Shown here: in pieces, positions 49,195 through 57,684 of the stretch
Layout: every line of letters begins with the position of its first letter
Numbering within the stretch: the stretch's first letter is position 1
Source: JALYXV01 sp963733505
GTDB lineage: Bacteria > Actinomycetota > Acidimicrobiia > Acidimicrobiales > Palsa-688
DNA length: 64,000 nt
Reading direction: 5' to 3'
Assembly: GCA_963733505.1 (NCBI GenBank)
Contig: CAVTDW010000008.1
Location: forward strand, 124,001-188,000
The notes under the pieces: generated by a model
Told to the model about the DNA's origin: nothing
The model's database searches: none
Seen by the model: the letters and a program-made list of their open reading frames with translations, nothing else
Program-made: the position numbers and the translations under genes

Positions 49195-49962
49195 GTGAAG
49201 ATCGACCTGCTGTTCGACCCCTTCGGCGCCACCTGGCGTGATGTCCGCGACGGAGCCATTGCCGCCGAAGGTGAAGGGTTCGACGGCGTGTGGTTGTACG
49301 ACCATCTGGCGGGATCGGTGCACGGCCAACCCCGGGTACTCGAATGCTGGACGGCGCTGGCGGCCGTCGCGGCGCTGGTCCCGCGCATCACCGTCGGGCC
49401 CATGGTCCTCAACGTGGCGAACCGTGATCCCGGTGTCCTGGCCGTCATGGCGGCCACGCTGCAGGAGGTAAGCGGTGGGCGCCTGTTGTTGGGCCTCGGC
49501 GCAGGCGGCGGGCGTGACACGCCGTACGCCGCGGAGCAGCTCGCCTTGGGGCGCCAGGTGGCGAGCGATGCGGGCCGGCGGGCGGCGGTCGAGTCGGCGG
49601 TCGCGATGCTGCACTCGGTGTGGTCGGGCACTGTGGCGGGCGTCGGCGGGTTCCTGCGCCCCGATCCTGCGCCGCCGGTGATCCTCGGTGGTTTCGGGCC
49701 CAAGATGGCGGAACTGGCCGGCCGGGTGGCGGACGGCATCAACCTGCCGGGCGGTGCGACCCTTGCTCGGTTGCTGGCGGTGGCCCGCCGCGCCCGAGCT
49801 TCGTCGGGCCGGGACGCTTCGCCATTCATCGTCACCGTCTCGTCGGATCTGAGTGCCTCGTCGCGTCGTCAGCTCGAAGCGCTCGGAGTCGACCGAGCGG
49901 TCGCCTTCGTCCGCGCCCCGTTCGCGGACCACGCTCGCCGCCTGGCCGTCGCCCTCCGCTGA
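49195..49962 (+). CDS. LLM-class (luciferase-like) F420-dependent oxidoreductase
   Basis: 255 residues of TIM-barrel luciferase-like fold. GFDGVWLYDHLAG, RITVGPMVLNVANRDPGVLA and GGRLLLGLGAGGG are the cofactor-binding blocks; PPVILGGFGPKMAELAGRVADG is the second conserved segment. F420 use is inferred from subgroup likeness. It starts at GTG 49195. It is shorter than the average (about 300) because the C-terminal helices are reduced. Confidence 0.85.
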   Translation: MKIDLLFDPFGATWRDVRDGAIAAEGEGFDGVWLYDHLAGSVHGQPRVLECWTALAAVAALVPRITVGPMVLNVANRDPGVLAVMAATLQEVSGGRLLLGLGAGGGRDTPYAAEQLALGRQVASDAGRRAAVESAVAMLHSVWSGTVAGVGGFLRPDPAPPVILGGFGPKMAELAGRVADGINLPGGATLARLLAVARRARASSGRDASPFIVTVSSDLSASSRRQLEALGVDRAVAFVRAPFADHARRLAVALR

Positions 49963-49999
49963 GACCCATTCGGGATCGTTCCCGGGCCGCGACTCGGCG

Positions 50000-50095
50000 T
50001 TCTGGGGCCGTTCTGGGTCAGTTTCATCGCTACGGGCGCACTTATCGTCGTCAGACAGCAACAAGTGGGCCCAAAGCGACAACCGTCCCCCAGAA
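50000..50095 (-). mobile_element. Palindromic interspersed repeat, copy B (REP/MITE-like)
   Basis: Inverted copy of the element at 13490-13574. The core 50028-50078 has 16-base arms with 13 of 16 paired; outer ends ttctgggg and ccccagaa form perfect 8-base terminal inverted repeats. It begins 38 bases after the LLM gene and ends 17 bases before tRNA-Lys. Confidence 0.7.
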
Positions 50096-50112
50096 AGGTG
50101 CCGGGATTCCGG

Positions 50113-50187
50113 TGGGCCGTCTGGGTCTCGAACCCAGCCATGTCGAGGATTAAAAGTCCCCCGCTCTACCCGATGAGCTAACGGCCC
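50113..50187 (-). tRNA. tRNA-Lys (TTT)
   Basis: Minus-strand cloverleaf: acceptor GGGCCGT/ACGGCCC, D arm GCTC...GAGC, anticodon stem GGGGA/TCCTC-like with loop CTTTTAA, T arm CTGGG/CCCAG with TTCGAGA, and discriminator A. CCA is not encoded. Confidence 0.95.
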
Positions 50188-50360
50188 CACCCAAGCGTAC
50201 CGGGCCGGAAGGCGAGCCCCGATGGCCGAAACGCGACAAACTGGCTCGACTCCGGGCCTACTCTCTGACAGGCCCAGCGCCGCGCCCCTGAGGTTGTGCT
50301 CAGTCCTGGCGTCTTTCAACCGGCTTCACTGATCCCGCACCGACCGAGCAGCCCGAGGCA

Positions 50361-51683
50361 ATGACCGAACAGTTCCCGCCCTACAGCAGCGGTACTTGGG
50401 CAACCCTCGCTCCGCCGTGGCAGCCGACACCGCCACCCCCGCGGCGAGGTCGCGGCCCCCGCCCCTCGGCGCTGGTGGTCACCCTGGCGGTGATTATCGG
50501 CGTCCTTCTCCTCACCGGCGCGGTCGAAGCGGCCTACAAGGGCACCTCGAGTGGGCGACACGTGGCGACCGGTCATCCACCGCCGACCCAGCCGCCGACC
50601 ACCGCCGAGCCCGGCTCGTCGTCGACCGCCCCGTCGCCTACACAACCCAGCACCACTCCCGCCCCGCCGCCGCCCACTTCGCTCGCGCCGGTGAATCCGC
50701 TGTACGTGCCCCCCGTCACGACCCAACCGGTGGTGCCCCAGGCGTCGAACCTGTCGCCGACGGTCATATCGGCCATCGTCAACCCGGCCGTCGTGGACGT
50801 CGACACCAGGCTGGCCTACCAGAACGCCCTGGCCGCGGGAACCGGCATGGTGCTGACTTCCAACGGCGTCGTGCTCACCAACAACCACGTCATCGACGGG
50901 GCCACCACGATCAGTGCCGTCTCGATCGGCACGGGCCGGGCCTACACCGCCCACGTCCTCGGTGTCGATCCGTCGGCTGACGTGGCCGTGATCCAGCTCG
51001 AAGGTGCGTCGGGGCTGCGTACGATCAATCCCGGCTTCACGGTCGTAAAGCGGGGGGATCCCGTCGTTGCCATCGGCAACGCCGGCGGCGTCGGGGGACC
51101 GCCGACCGTCACCACCGGCACCGTGCAGGCGGTCGACCAGTCGATCATTGCCAGTGACCCGGCCGCGGGGACCTCCGAGCAGCTCGATGGGCTGATCGCA
51201 ACCACCGCGGCGCTGCACCCGGGGGACTCGGGCGGTCCCCTCGTCAACGGGTCGGGCCAAGTCATCGGCATGGATACCGCGGCATCGGTGGCCGGGCAAT
51301 CGGCGCTGACGGTGAGCTTCGCCATCCCCATCCAGCGGGCGCTCGACATCGCCCGTCAGATTCAGGCGGGACAGGCCAGCAGCACGATCCGCCTCGGGTT
51401 GCCTCCGTTCCTCGGCGTCCAGGTCACGCCCGGTACTGGGGCCGGGGGGCGTACCGGTGCCGTCGTGAGCGGTGTGGTCGCCGGCGGTCCGGCGGCGGCC
51501 GCGGGCGTGGTGCCGGGGTCGGTGATCGTCACGATCAACGGCCAGATCGTCGACTCTGGTCCAGGGCTCACGACACTGTTGCGCCAGTTCCGGCCCGGCG
51601 ACACGGTCACGATCAGCTGGTTCGGCCCCGCCGGCAACCAGCGCAGCGCCCGGGTGACGTTGGGTACCGGCCCGGCCGACTAG
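50361..51683 (+). CDS. HtrA/DegP-like membrane-anchored serine protease with PDZ
   Basis: 440 residues. Pro-rich cytosolic N-terminus, one helix (LVVTLAVIIGVLLLTGAV), a Ser/Thr/Pro linker to about residue 130, then a trypsin-like domain: His in TNNHVIDGA, Asp in DPSADVAVIQL, Ser in HPGDSGGPLVNGSG. A PDZ domain closes the protein (FLGVQVTPG, GPAAAAGVVPGSVIVTINGQ). It is an extracytoplasmic quality-control or signalling protease. It is convergent with pepF. Confidence 0.92.
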   Translation: MTEQFPPYSSGTWATLAPPWQPTPPPPRRGRGPRPSALVVTLAVIIGVLLLTGAVEAAYKGTSSGRHVATGHPPPTQPPTTAEPGSSSTAPSPTQPSTTPAPPPPTSLAPVNPLYVPPVTTQPVVPQASNLSPTVISAIVNPAVVDVDTRLAYQNALAAGTGMVLTSNGVVLTNNHVIDGATTISAVSIGTGRAYTAHVLGVDPSADVAVIQLEGASGLRTINPGFTVVKRGDPVVAIGNAGGVGGPPTVTTGTVQAVDQSIIASDPAAGTSEQLDGLIATTAALHPGDSGGPLVNGSGQVIGMDTAASVAGQSALTVSFAIPIQRALDIARQIQAGQASSTIRLGLPPFLGVQVTPGTGAGGRTGAVVSGVVAGGPAAAAGVVPGSVIVTINGQIVDSGPGLTTLLRQFRPGDTVTISWFGPAGNQRSARVTLGTGPAD

Positions 51684-51690
51684 CGACGGA

Positions 51691-53475
51691 CTACGCATCG
51701 ACCAGCCGTTCGAAGTCGTCGACGCGCGCCCGGATAACCGCCAAGCTCTCGCGCCAAAAGTCGGCTGATGCGATGTCGATTCCGAAGCGCCGGGCCAGGT
51801 CGGCCGCGGTTGCCAGGCCGGTGGCCGACAGCAGGTCGTCATAGTGCGCCCGGAACCGGTCGGGGTCCTGGCGGTACCGGGCGTACAGCCCGATCCCGAA
51901 GAGCAATCCGAAGCAATACGGCCAGTTGTAGAACGCGGTGGCGTAGTAGTGGGGTTTCACCGCCCACATGTACGGGTGCAGCGTTGCGGGGTCCAGCCCG
52001 TCCCCGTAGGTCGCGAGCTGCGCCTCGGTCATGAGGGCGCACAGCTCGCTCGGCGAGAGTGTCCCCTTTTCCCTCCGTTGGCTCATCGACCGCTCGAAGA
52101 GGAAGCGGGAGTGGATGTCGACCACCACCTGGCACGCCCCCTGCAGGTCGACGTTGAGCAGCGCCAGGCGGCGCCCGTCGTCGGCCACCGAGAGGCCGGC
52201 CTGGACCATGATCGTCTCGCAGAAGATGCTGGCCGTCTCGGCCAGCGCCATCGGGGTGCGGCGCTGGAGCGGGGTGCGGCCCGCCAGGTTGGTGTTGTGA
52301 TACGCGTGGCCCAACTCGTGGGCGAGGGTCTGGACGCAGTCGAGCGACCCGTCGAAGTTGAGCAGGACCCGGCTTTCGTCGTCTCGAACCGACATGCAGA
52401 AGGCGCCGCCGCGCTTGCCCGAGCGTGGTTCGGCGTCGACCCATTGTTCGGCCAGCGCCCGTTCGGCCAGTCCCGCCAGGGTGGACGAGTATCCCGAGAA
52501 CGCTTCTTTGACCGCGGCCACCGCTTGGGGCCACGTCACCTGGCTCTCGCCCGGTACTGGGGCGACGAGGTCCCACCAGGCCAAGCCGCTGCCGGTGCTC
52601 CCGCCGAGGAGGCGCGCCTTGGCCCGCAGGAAACGGCGAAAGTCGGGGAACGACTCGACCGCCGCGGTTTGCATGGCGTCGAGTGCGGCTCGTTCCACGC
52701 TGTTGGCGAACAGTGCGGGCGCCAAGGCGTCGGGCCAGCCTCGTCGGCGATTGACCGTGTTGGCCTCGCCCTTGATGGCGTTGAGGGCCGACGCCAGCGG
52801 GACCTCGGCGGAGGCCCAGGCGGCCAGTTCGGCTGCGTGGGCCCGGCGGCGGAGGTCGGGGTCGGGGTTGGTCGCCATGCCCCGCAGCTCGGTGACGGGC
52901 ACGGCCCGACCGTCGAGGTCTCCGGTGAGGAGGGAGGTGAGATCCCCGTGGAGCTTGTTCCAGGCCACGGCGCCGGTGAGGTGCAGGTCGGCGAACAACC
53001 CCTCTTCGGGCTCGGACATCTGATGGTGGGCCGAGATGGCGCCCTGGCGCAGGGCGTGGCTGTGGTTGGCGGCCACCTCGCTGGCGTCGATCAGGGCGTC
53101 GGGGCTCAGCCGGTCGACCCAGGCGTCGAGGCGGGATGTGAGCTTCTGCAGTCCGGCCTGCTCGGTCTGCAGCTGGGAAAGCGCGGTCGCCGCCTCGTCA
53201 TCTCGGGCATCGGTCGCCAGCCGGCCCGCCAGGTACGACCGCAGGAGCCGTACCTGGTCGAGCAGGCCGTTGGTCGCGGCCACGACCTCGTCGAACGCCG
53301 CCACGGTGTCGGGGGTCAGGGCCACCGGGTCACCGCGGCGGACGTCGAAGCGGTCGTACATCGCCGCCAGGCGAACCAGCTCGGCCGAGAGGCGCTCCTG
53401 GGCGGCGGCGAACTCGCGGGACCCGGTCCCCTCGAACAGCGACGAGAGATCCCAGCGAGGTGGTGCGACGGTCAT
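51691..53475 (-). CDS. pepF: M3-family oligoendopeptidase (PepF-like)
   Basis: 594 residues, the normal length. The zinc motif is LAHELGHAYH with a third ligand in ALAETASIFCETIM. The N-terminal helical region begins PPRWDLSSLFEG and contains the PepF-type signature through WLN/WNKLHGDL. It hydrolyses short peptides in the cytosol. The C-terminal part (PYMWAVKPHYYATAFYNWPYCFG) contributes the substrate Tyr/His residues. Confidence 0.93.
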   Translation of the reverse strand: MTVAPPRWDLSSLFEGTGSREFAAAQERLSAELVRLAAMYDRFDVRRGDPVALTPDTVAAFDEVVAATNGLLDQVRLLRSYLAGRLATDARDDEAATALSQLQTEQAGLQKLTSRLDAWVDRLSPDALIDASEVAANHSHALRQGAISAHHQMSEPEEGLFADLHLTGAVAWNKLHGDLTSLLTGDLDGRAVPVTELRGMATNPDPDLRRRAHAAELAAWASAEVPLASALNAIKGEANTVNRRRGWPDALAPALFANSVERAALDAMQTAAVESFPDFRRFLRAKARLLGGSTGSGLAWWDLVAPVPGESQVTWPQAVAAVKEAFSGYSSTLAGLAERALAEQWVDAEPRSGKRGGAFCMSVRDDESRVLLNFDGSLDCVQTLAHELGHAYHNTNLAGRTPLQRRTPMALAETASIFCETIMVQAGLSVADDGRRLALLNVDLQGACQVVVDIHSRFLFERSMSQRREKGTLSPSELCALMTEAQLATYGDGLDPATLHPYMWAVKPHYYATAFYNWPYCFGLLFGIGLYARYRQDPDRFRAHYDDLLSATGLATAADLARRFGIDIASADFWRESLAVIRARVDDFERLVDA

Positions 53476-53524
53476 GGCGCTGCAGGCTACCGAGCGGTCT
53501 GCGGGCCTCGACCGTCAGCGTGGC

Positions 53525-54055
53525 TCACCAGCGGTGGGCGATGTCCACGACCAGCCGAGGGGTGCTCCCCTGGGCATCGACGGTGAACACCCGGAACGGC
53601 AGGCGGGCCCGGACGCCGATCCCGAACGATTCGTAGCCCTCGAAGCCGCCGGCACCGGCGACCTGGCGCAGGGTCTGAAATCCCCGGACATCGGGGAACG
53701 GCCCGCGGAAGAGCGGCGAGGTGCTCGGTGTCCGCATCGACACCTGGAGGAACGCCCCGCCGAGGAGGGGAACCGGAGTTCCGGCACCGTCGGTGGTCAC
53801 CTGGGAGACGTAGCGGACCTCGTTGAATCCTCGTTGGCCGTCGAAGACGACCCGGTCGTAGCAGTCGTGCTGCCCCGCCCGGATGGAGGTGACGTCTCCC
53901 GCTCCGGTGCCGGTCTTCGGGAGGGAGCCCCAGGTGATGCCGCAGGAGCCGGCGCGGGTGAGTGCGCCCGCCCCGGCCGGGGCCGCGATCACCGCCAGTG
54001 CGGCCATGACCAGCCCGGCCAGTGCGATCGTGAGGCGTCGTCGGGAACCGTTCAT
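53525..54055 (-). CDS. Secreted AMIN-like domain protein
   Basis: 176 residues. Signal peptide LTIALAGLVMAALAVIAAPAGAGA. The mature part has the pattern HDCYDRVVFDGQRGFNEVRYVSQV, then PLLGGAFLQVSM and a late VFTVDAQGSTPRLVVDIAH, typical of the actinobacterial AMIN-like beta domain thought to bind cell-envelope polymers. ATG 54055 follows aaaggggcac, which fits a ribosome site; the frame upstream is Arg-rich and unlikely. Two cysteines (SCG, HDC) may pair. Confidence 0.8.
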   Translation of the reverse strand: MNGSRRRLTIALAGLVMAALAVIAAPAGAGALTRAGSCGITWGSLPKTGTGAGDVTSIRAGQHDCYDRVVFDGQRGFNEVRYVSQVTTDGAGTPVPLLGGAFLQVSMRTPSTSPLFRGPFPDVRGFQTLRQVAGAGGFEGYESFGIGVRARLPFRVFTVDAQGSTPRLVVDIAHRW

Positions 54056-54247
54056 TTGTTGTGCCCCTTTCCTGGGATCCATGTGGAGTGCACGACTGAC
54101 GCTGGTAGGGGCGCGGGGTTGACATCGGGGTTGACATCGACGTGGCACATGGTCCGTTTGGCCTTTTCTGCGTCCAGTTGTCAACCGGGCGGCGGTGTCG
54201 AGCGTCTGTCACCTTCGGTCGCTCCCCCCGCCGGTACCATCGCTGGG

Positions 54248-54436
54248 ATGGACCCGGCGCCTGACCTGTCGATCCTCGACGATCTCGAGACCGAGTTGCG
54301 AGACGTCGAGCACGCGCTGCATCGCCTGGACGACCGCAGTTACGGGCGCTGCGAGGTGTGTGGCGACCCGATCAGCGAGTCCCGGTTGGAGGCGTCGCCC
54401 GCCGCCAGGTTGTGCCGCGACGATCACTCGGCGTAG
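54248..54436 (+). CDS. Small DksA/TraR-type zinc-finger protein
   Basis: 62 residues. A helix (LSILDDLETELRDVEHALHRLD) leads to the zinc finger YGRCEVCGDPISESRLEASPAARLCRDDH. Three cysteines remain and the fourth metal ligand position is His, where the family normally has Cys. Mini-DksA/TraR proteins bind RNA polymerase or stay uncharacterised. ATG 54248 follows ctggg only; a weak start site. Confidence 0.85.
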   Translation: MDPAPDLSILDDLETELRDVEHALHRLDDRSYGRCEVCGDPISESRLEASPAARLCRDDHSA

Positions 54437-54448
54437 CGCGCCGGCGCG

Positions 54449-55930
54449 CTAGAGCGGGGTGTTGCCGTGCTTGCGGGCGCGCAGCTGTTCCCGCTTTGAC
54501 GCCAGCATCCGAAGGGCCGACGCCACGGCCGATCGGGTCTCGGCCGGGTCGATGATGCGGTCCACGTAGCCCCGCTCGGCCGCGATGTAGGGATTGAGGT
54601 ATGCCTCGCGGTACTCGTCCACCAGGCGGGGTCGCTCGGCGGCATCAATCTTGCGATGCAGTATCTGCACCGCGCCCTCGGCGCCCATCACGGCCACCTC
54701 GGCGCTCGGCCAGGCCAGGCAGATGTCGTTGCCCATGGTCTTGGAGTCCATGACGATGTAGGCCCCCCCGTAGGCCTTGCGCAGGATCAGCGAGACGCGC
54801 GGGACCGACGCCTCGGCATAGGCAAACACCAGTTGGGCGCCGTAGCGGATCATGCCCCGCCATTCGAGATCCTTGCCGGGCATGAATCCCGGCGTGTCCA
54901 CGAGGGTGACGATCGGGAGGTTGAACGAATCGCAGAAGGACACGAAGCGGGCACCCTTCTGCGATGCCGCGATGTCGAGCGTGCCCGCCATGGCCAGGGG
55001 TTGGTTGGCGACGACGCCCACCGACTGCCCGTCGACTCGGACCAAGGCGGTGACCATCTGCGGCGCCCACAGGGCGCGCAGCTCCAGGAAATATCCGTCG
55101 TCGGCCAAGGCCGAGATCACCTTGCGGACGTCGTAGGAGCCGGTCGCCTTGGTCGGGAGCAGATGCTGCAGCTCGGGGGTGGGTCGGTCGGGTGGGTCGT
55201 GTCGGGGTCCCGGCGGCGCGGTGTCGTCGGTGTGGTCGGGCAGGAACGAGAGGATGTCACCCAAGGCGTCGACGGCATCGGCCGTGCTGGCCACCGCCAG
55301 GGCGGCCACGCCGGTCGAGCGGGCGTGAACAGCGGTCCCGCCCAGGTGGGCCGGGGTCAGCTCCTGGCCGGTCATCTGCGCCACCATGGCGGGGCCCGAG
55401 AGATAGGCCAGGGCATCGCCGCTCATGACGACCATGTCGGCGATTCCGAGCAGCAGGGCCGGACCGGCCAGCGCCGGGCCGACCACGGCGAGGAGGATCG
55501 GCACCACGCCCGACGCGGCGGTGAGCGCCTTGGCCGCCGCCCCCCACCCGTGCAGGGCGGCCAAGCCGGCCCGCACGTCGGCGCCGCTGGTCGACAGCAC
55601 GGCGACGAGTGGAAGGCGAACCTCGACGGCCAGACGGGCGGCCGCGGCCATGGTGGCGCTGTCGGCGTCGCCCAAGGCGCCGCGGCGCACGGCCGGTTCG
55701 ACCCGGACCACGACCGCCCGCCGGCCGTGGGGTCCGAACGGCTCGACCGCGGCCGACGTCGACCCAGGCACCAGGGCCCGCAGGGAGACTCGGGTGTCGC
55801 CGGGCGCCCGTGCGATGCCCGGGGTCGGGCTGGCCCGCCGATCTGGGGGCCGGTCCGCGATCAAGTCGGTCCTCGGGCCCAGACCTTCGTCACCTGCGGG
55901 CGCGTCGGGGTTCGGCTCAGCGCGGGACAT
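54449..55930 (-). CDS. Acyl-CoA carboxylase carboxyltransferase (beta) subunit
   Basis: 493 residues, crotonase-like carboxyltransferase. N-half shows a degenerate acetyl-CoA carboxylase-type fold (PILLAVVGPALAGPALLLGIADMVVM). C-half has VGVVANQPLAMAGTLDIAASQKGARFV, VDTPGFMPGKDLEWRGMIRYGAQL, and LRKAYGGAYIVMDSK, the CoA and biotin-binding blocks. It transfers carboxyl from biotin to an acyl-CoA such as acetyl- or propionyl-CoA; the substrate is unclear. An unusual disordered N-terminus of about 60 residues precedes it. No biotin carboxylase gene is adjacent. Confidence 0.88.
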   Translation of the reverse strand: MSRAEPNPDAPAGDEGLGPRTDLIADRPPDRRASPTPGIARAPGDTRVSLRALVPGSTSAAVEPFGPHGRRAVVVRVEPAVRRGALGDADSATMAAAARLAVEVRLPLVAVLSTSGADVRAGLAALHGWGAAAKALTAASGVVPILLAVVGPALAGPALLLGIADMVVMSGDALAYLSGPAMVAQMTGQELTPAHLGGTAVHARSTGVAALAVASTADAVDALGDILSFLPDHTDDTAPPGPRHDPPDRPTPELQHLLPTKATGSYDVRKVISALADDGYFLELRALWAPQMVTALVRVDGQSVGVVANQPLAMAGTLDIAASQKGARFVSFCDSFNLPIVTLVDTPGFMPGKDLEWRGMIRYGAQLVFAYAEASVPRVSLILRKAYGGAYIVMDSKTMGNDICLAWPSAEVAVMGAEGAVQILHRKIDAAERPRLVDEYREAYLNPYIAAERGYVDRIIDPAETRSAVASALRMLASKREQLRARKHGNTPL

Positions 55931-55989
55931 GGTTATGGGACAGCCTGGCCGCGCCGGGGGTTACCCGCCAGCCGTCGCTTGCCAGCCGG

Positions 55990-56466
55990 TTACTCGTCGC
56001 TCTCCAGGCCGCGGGCCATGAGGAAGCCGCGAGCCCGTTCGGTCTTCGGATACCGCTCGACCAGGTCCCAGAACATTCGATCGTGGCCCTGGACGACCAG
56101 ATGGGCCAACTCGTGGACGATGACGTAGTCGAGCACCCAGGTGGGCTCGCCGACCAGACGCGACGAGATGCGAATGGTCCCCTCGCTCGGGGTACACGAG
56201 CCCCAGCGGCCCTCCTGGTTGGTCACCCACCGGATGCTCTCGGGCGTGGGCAAGCGATGCCGGGTGGCCAACTCCTTGGCCCGACGCATGAGATCGACCT
56301 CGTCGGTCGCTTGCTTGCGTTCCATCCGGCGGACCATCTCGGTGACCCACCGCTGCTCCTCGAGCTTGGTCATGGTGGCCGGGATCGACACCCGGAGCAC
56401 ACCGTTGACCCGGCGGGCCTGCACCGTCTTGCGGCGCCGGGCGCTGCGGACGACTTCAACCTTCAT
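55990..56466 (-). CDS. YgjP-like metallopeptidase (DUF45/M48-related)
   Basis: 158 residues. Zinc motif VIVHELAHLVVQGHDRMFWDL with the H-E-x-x-H plus later His typical of the YgjP/UTP pyrophosphatase-associated family; RWGSCTPSEGTIRISSRLV is the other signature. ATG 56466 (MKVEVVRSARRRKTVQAR) is the family start. It lies between a carboxyltransferase and a histidine phosphatase on the same strand. Confidence 0.9.
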   Translation of the reverse strand: MKVEVVRSARRRKTVQARRVNGVLRVSIPATMTKLEEQRWVTEMVRRMERKQATDEVDLMRRAKELATRHRLPTPESIRWVTNQEGRWGSCTPSEGTIRISSRLVGEPTWVLDYVIVHELAHLVVQGHDRMFWDLVERYPKTERARGFLMARGLESDE

Positions 56467-56476
56467 GCCAGCGAAG

Positions 56477-57145
56477 CTAGCGGCCGGGTGTGTCCATAAC
56501 CCCGGACCTGGTGAGTTCGCCGCCGTCTGCTTCACCGTCGTCGGCCTCCAGTCGGTCCCGATGGAGCAGGGACACAACCTCGCCGGGCCAGAGCCCATCT
56601 GCTGTTGCCTCGATCCACAGACCGGAAAGATGCGCGAAGCGCTGCGCCGGCGCGTTGAGGGAACGGCACAGCGCACTAATCACGCCCCCGTGGGTAATGA
56701 CAAGGGTGATGTCGTCGGGCCTCATGCGCGCCACGCGGGCGACCGCGGCCGAGATGCGAGCGACGAACGCGTCCCGTTGTTCGCCGCCGGGGGTCGAGAA
56801 CAGCCGGCCCTCGCGCCACGCCTCGATGGCACCGGGCCATCCGGCCTCGATCTGGGGCCGGGTCAGCCCGCTCCAGGCCCCCACGTCGTACTCCCGGAGG
56901 CCGCCATCGTGGCCGATCGGTCCCGCGACGGGAAGTCCGAGGGCAATGTGTGCCGCGGTCGCGCGCGCTCGGTGCAGGTCGGAGGCGACAACCGCGGTGA
57001 TCGCCATCGGCCGCAGCAACGGCCCCGCCTGGGCGGCCTGCGTCTCGCCCCGGGGCGACAGGGGCGGGTCGGCCAAACCCTGCCAGCGACCCTGGGCGTT
57101 CCACTCCGACTCGGCGTGGCGCAGCAACAGGAGGCGGGTCATCAC
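56477..57145 (-). CDS. Histidine phosphatase (PGM/CobC-like)
   Basis: 222 residues. Catalytic LLLRHAESEWNAQGRWQG at the N-terminus, SDLHRARATAAHIA, and the second His in LVITHGGVISALCRSLN. It is a phosphatase with unknown substrate. The start is ATG 57145 or 57142. Just upstream is the 27-base tandem repeat at 57163-57267. Confidence 0.9.
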   Translation of the reverse strand: MMTRLLLLRHAESEWNAQGRWQGLADPPLSPRGETQAAQAGPLLRPMAITAVVASDLHRARATAAHIALGLPVAGPIGHDGGLREYDVGAWSGLTRPQIEAGWPGAIEAWREGRLFSTPGGEQRDAFVARISAAVARVARMRPDDITLVITHGGVISALCRSLNAPAQRFAHLSGLWIEATADGLWPGEVVSLLHRDRLEADDGEADGGELTRSGVMDTPGR

Positions 57146-57162
57146 CCCGAGTCAAGCACGGC

Positions 57163-57267
57163 CCACCCGGCATCCGGCTAACCTCCGGCCCGCCCGGCAT
57201 CCGGCTAACCTCCGGCCCGCCCGGCATCCGGCTAACCTCCGGCCCGCCCGGCATCCGGCTAACCTCA
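57163..57267. repeat. 27-base tandem repeat, four units
   Basis: The unit gcatccggctaacctccggc plus cgcccg is repeated four times with near-perfect identity. It fills the space between the divergent phosphatase and moaD. No spacers are present. ccgg occurs twice per unit. Confidence 0.9.
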
Positions 57268-57332
57268 TCCCGCTCGCCGAGATCGGATCTCGAGTTCGGA
57301 TTGGAAAAAGGGCTGTTGCTCTGACAGGTCCC

Positions 57333-57572
57333 ATGGCTACCCTTCGCCTCTTCGCCGCCGCTCGTGAGGCCGCCGCTACGTCGGTCGAGACGATCAATGC
57401 CAGTACCGTTGGTGCCGTGCTGGCCGAGGCGGGCGCCCGCCATGGGGCGCATTTCATCGCCGTACTCGGGCAATCCCGCGTATGGCTGAACGGGGAACCG
57501 ACTGAGCTCGATGCAGCGGTGTCGGACCGTGACGAGATTGCGGTGCTCCCACCGGTGTCGGGGGGCGGTTGA
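57333..57572 (+). CDS. moaD: MoaD/ThiS-family sulfur carrier
   Basis: 79 residues, beta-grasp fold: TLRLFAAAREAAATSVETINAS, then AVLGQSRVWLNGEPTELDA, and DEIAVLPPVSGGG at the C-terminus. The terminal Gly-Gly is what MoeB-like enzymes adenylate; here a third Gly is present, so processing or an extra residue is possible. It probably serves molybdopterin synthase, but no other mo genes are near. ATG 57333 is the natural start. Confidence 0.85.
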   Translation: MATLRLFAAAREAAATSVETINASTVGAVLAEAGARHGAHFIAVLGQSRVWLNGEPTELDAAVSDRDEIAVLPPVSGGG

Positions 57573-57684
57573 GCGTGGACGACGCCGCCCTCTTGGGGGC
57601 GGCGGAGCACTTTCGTGCCGTGGCCCCGCAGGCCCGCTCCCGCTCGAGGGTCCCGCGACCGCCGGTCGCGTCGCGCCGGTCGCG

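Noticed and set aside
57163..57267. CRISPR array
   Set aside because: The units are directly adjacent with no spacers, and no cas genes are present.
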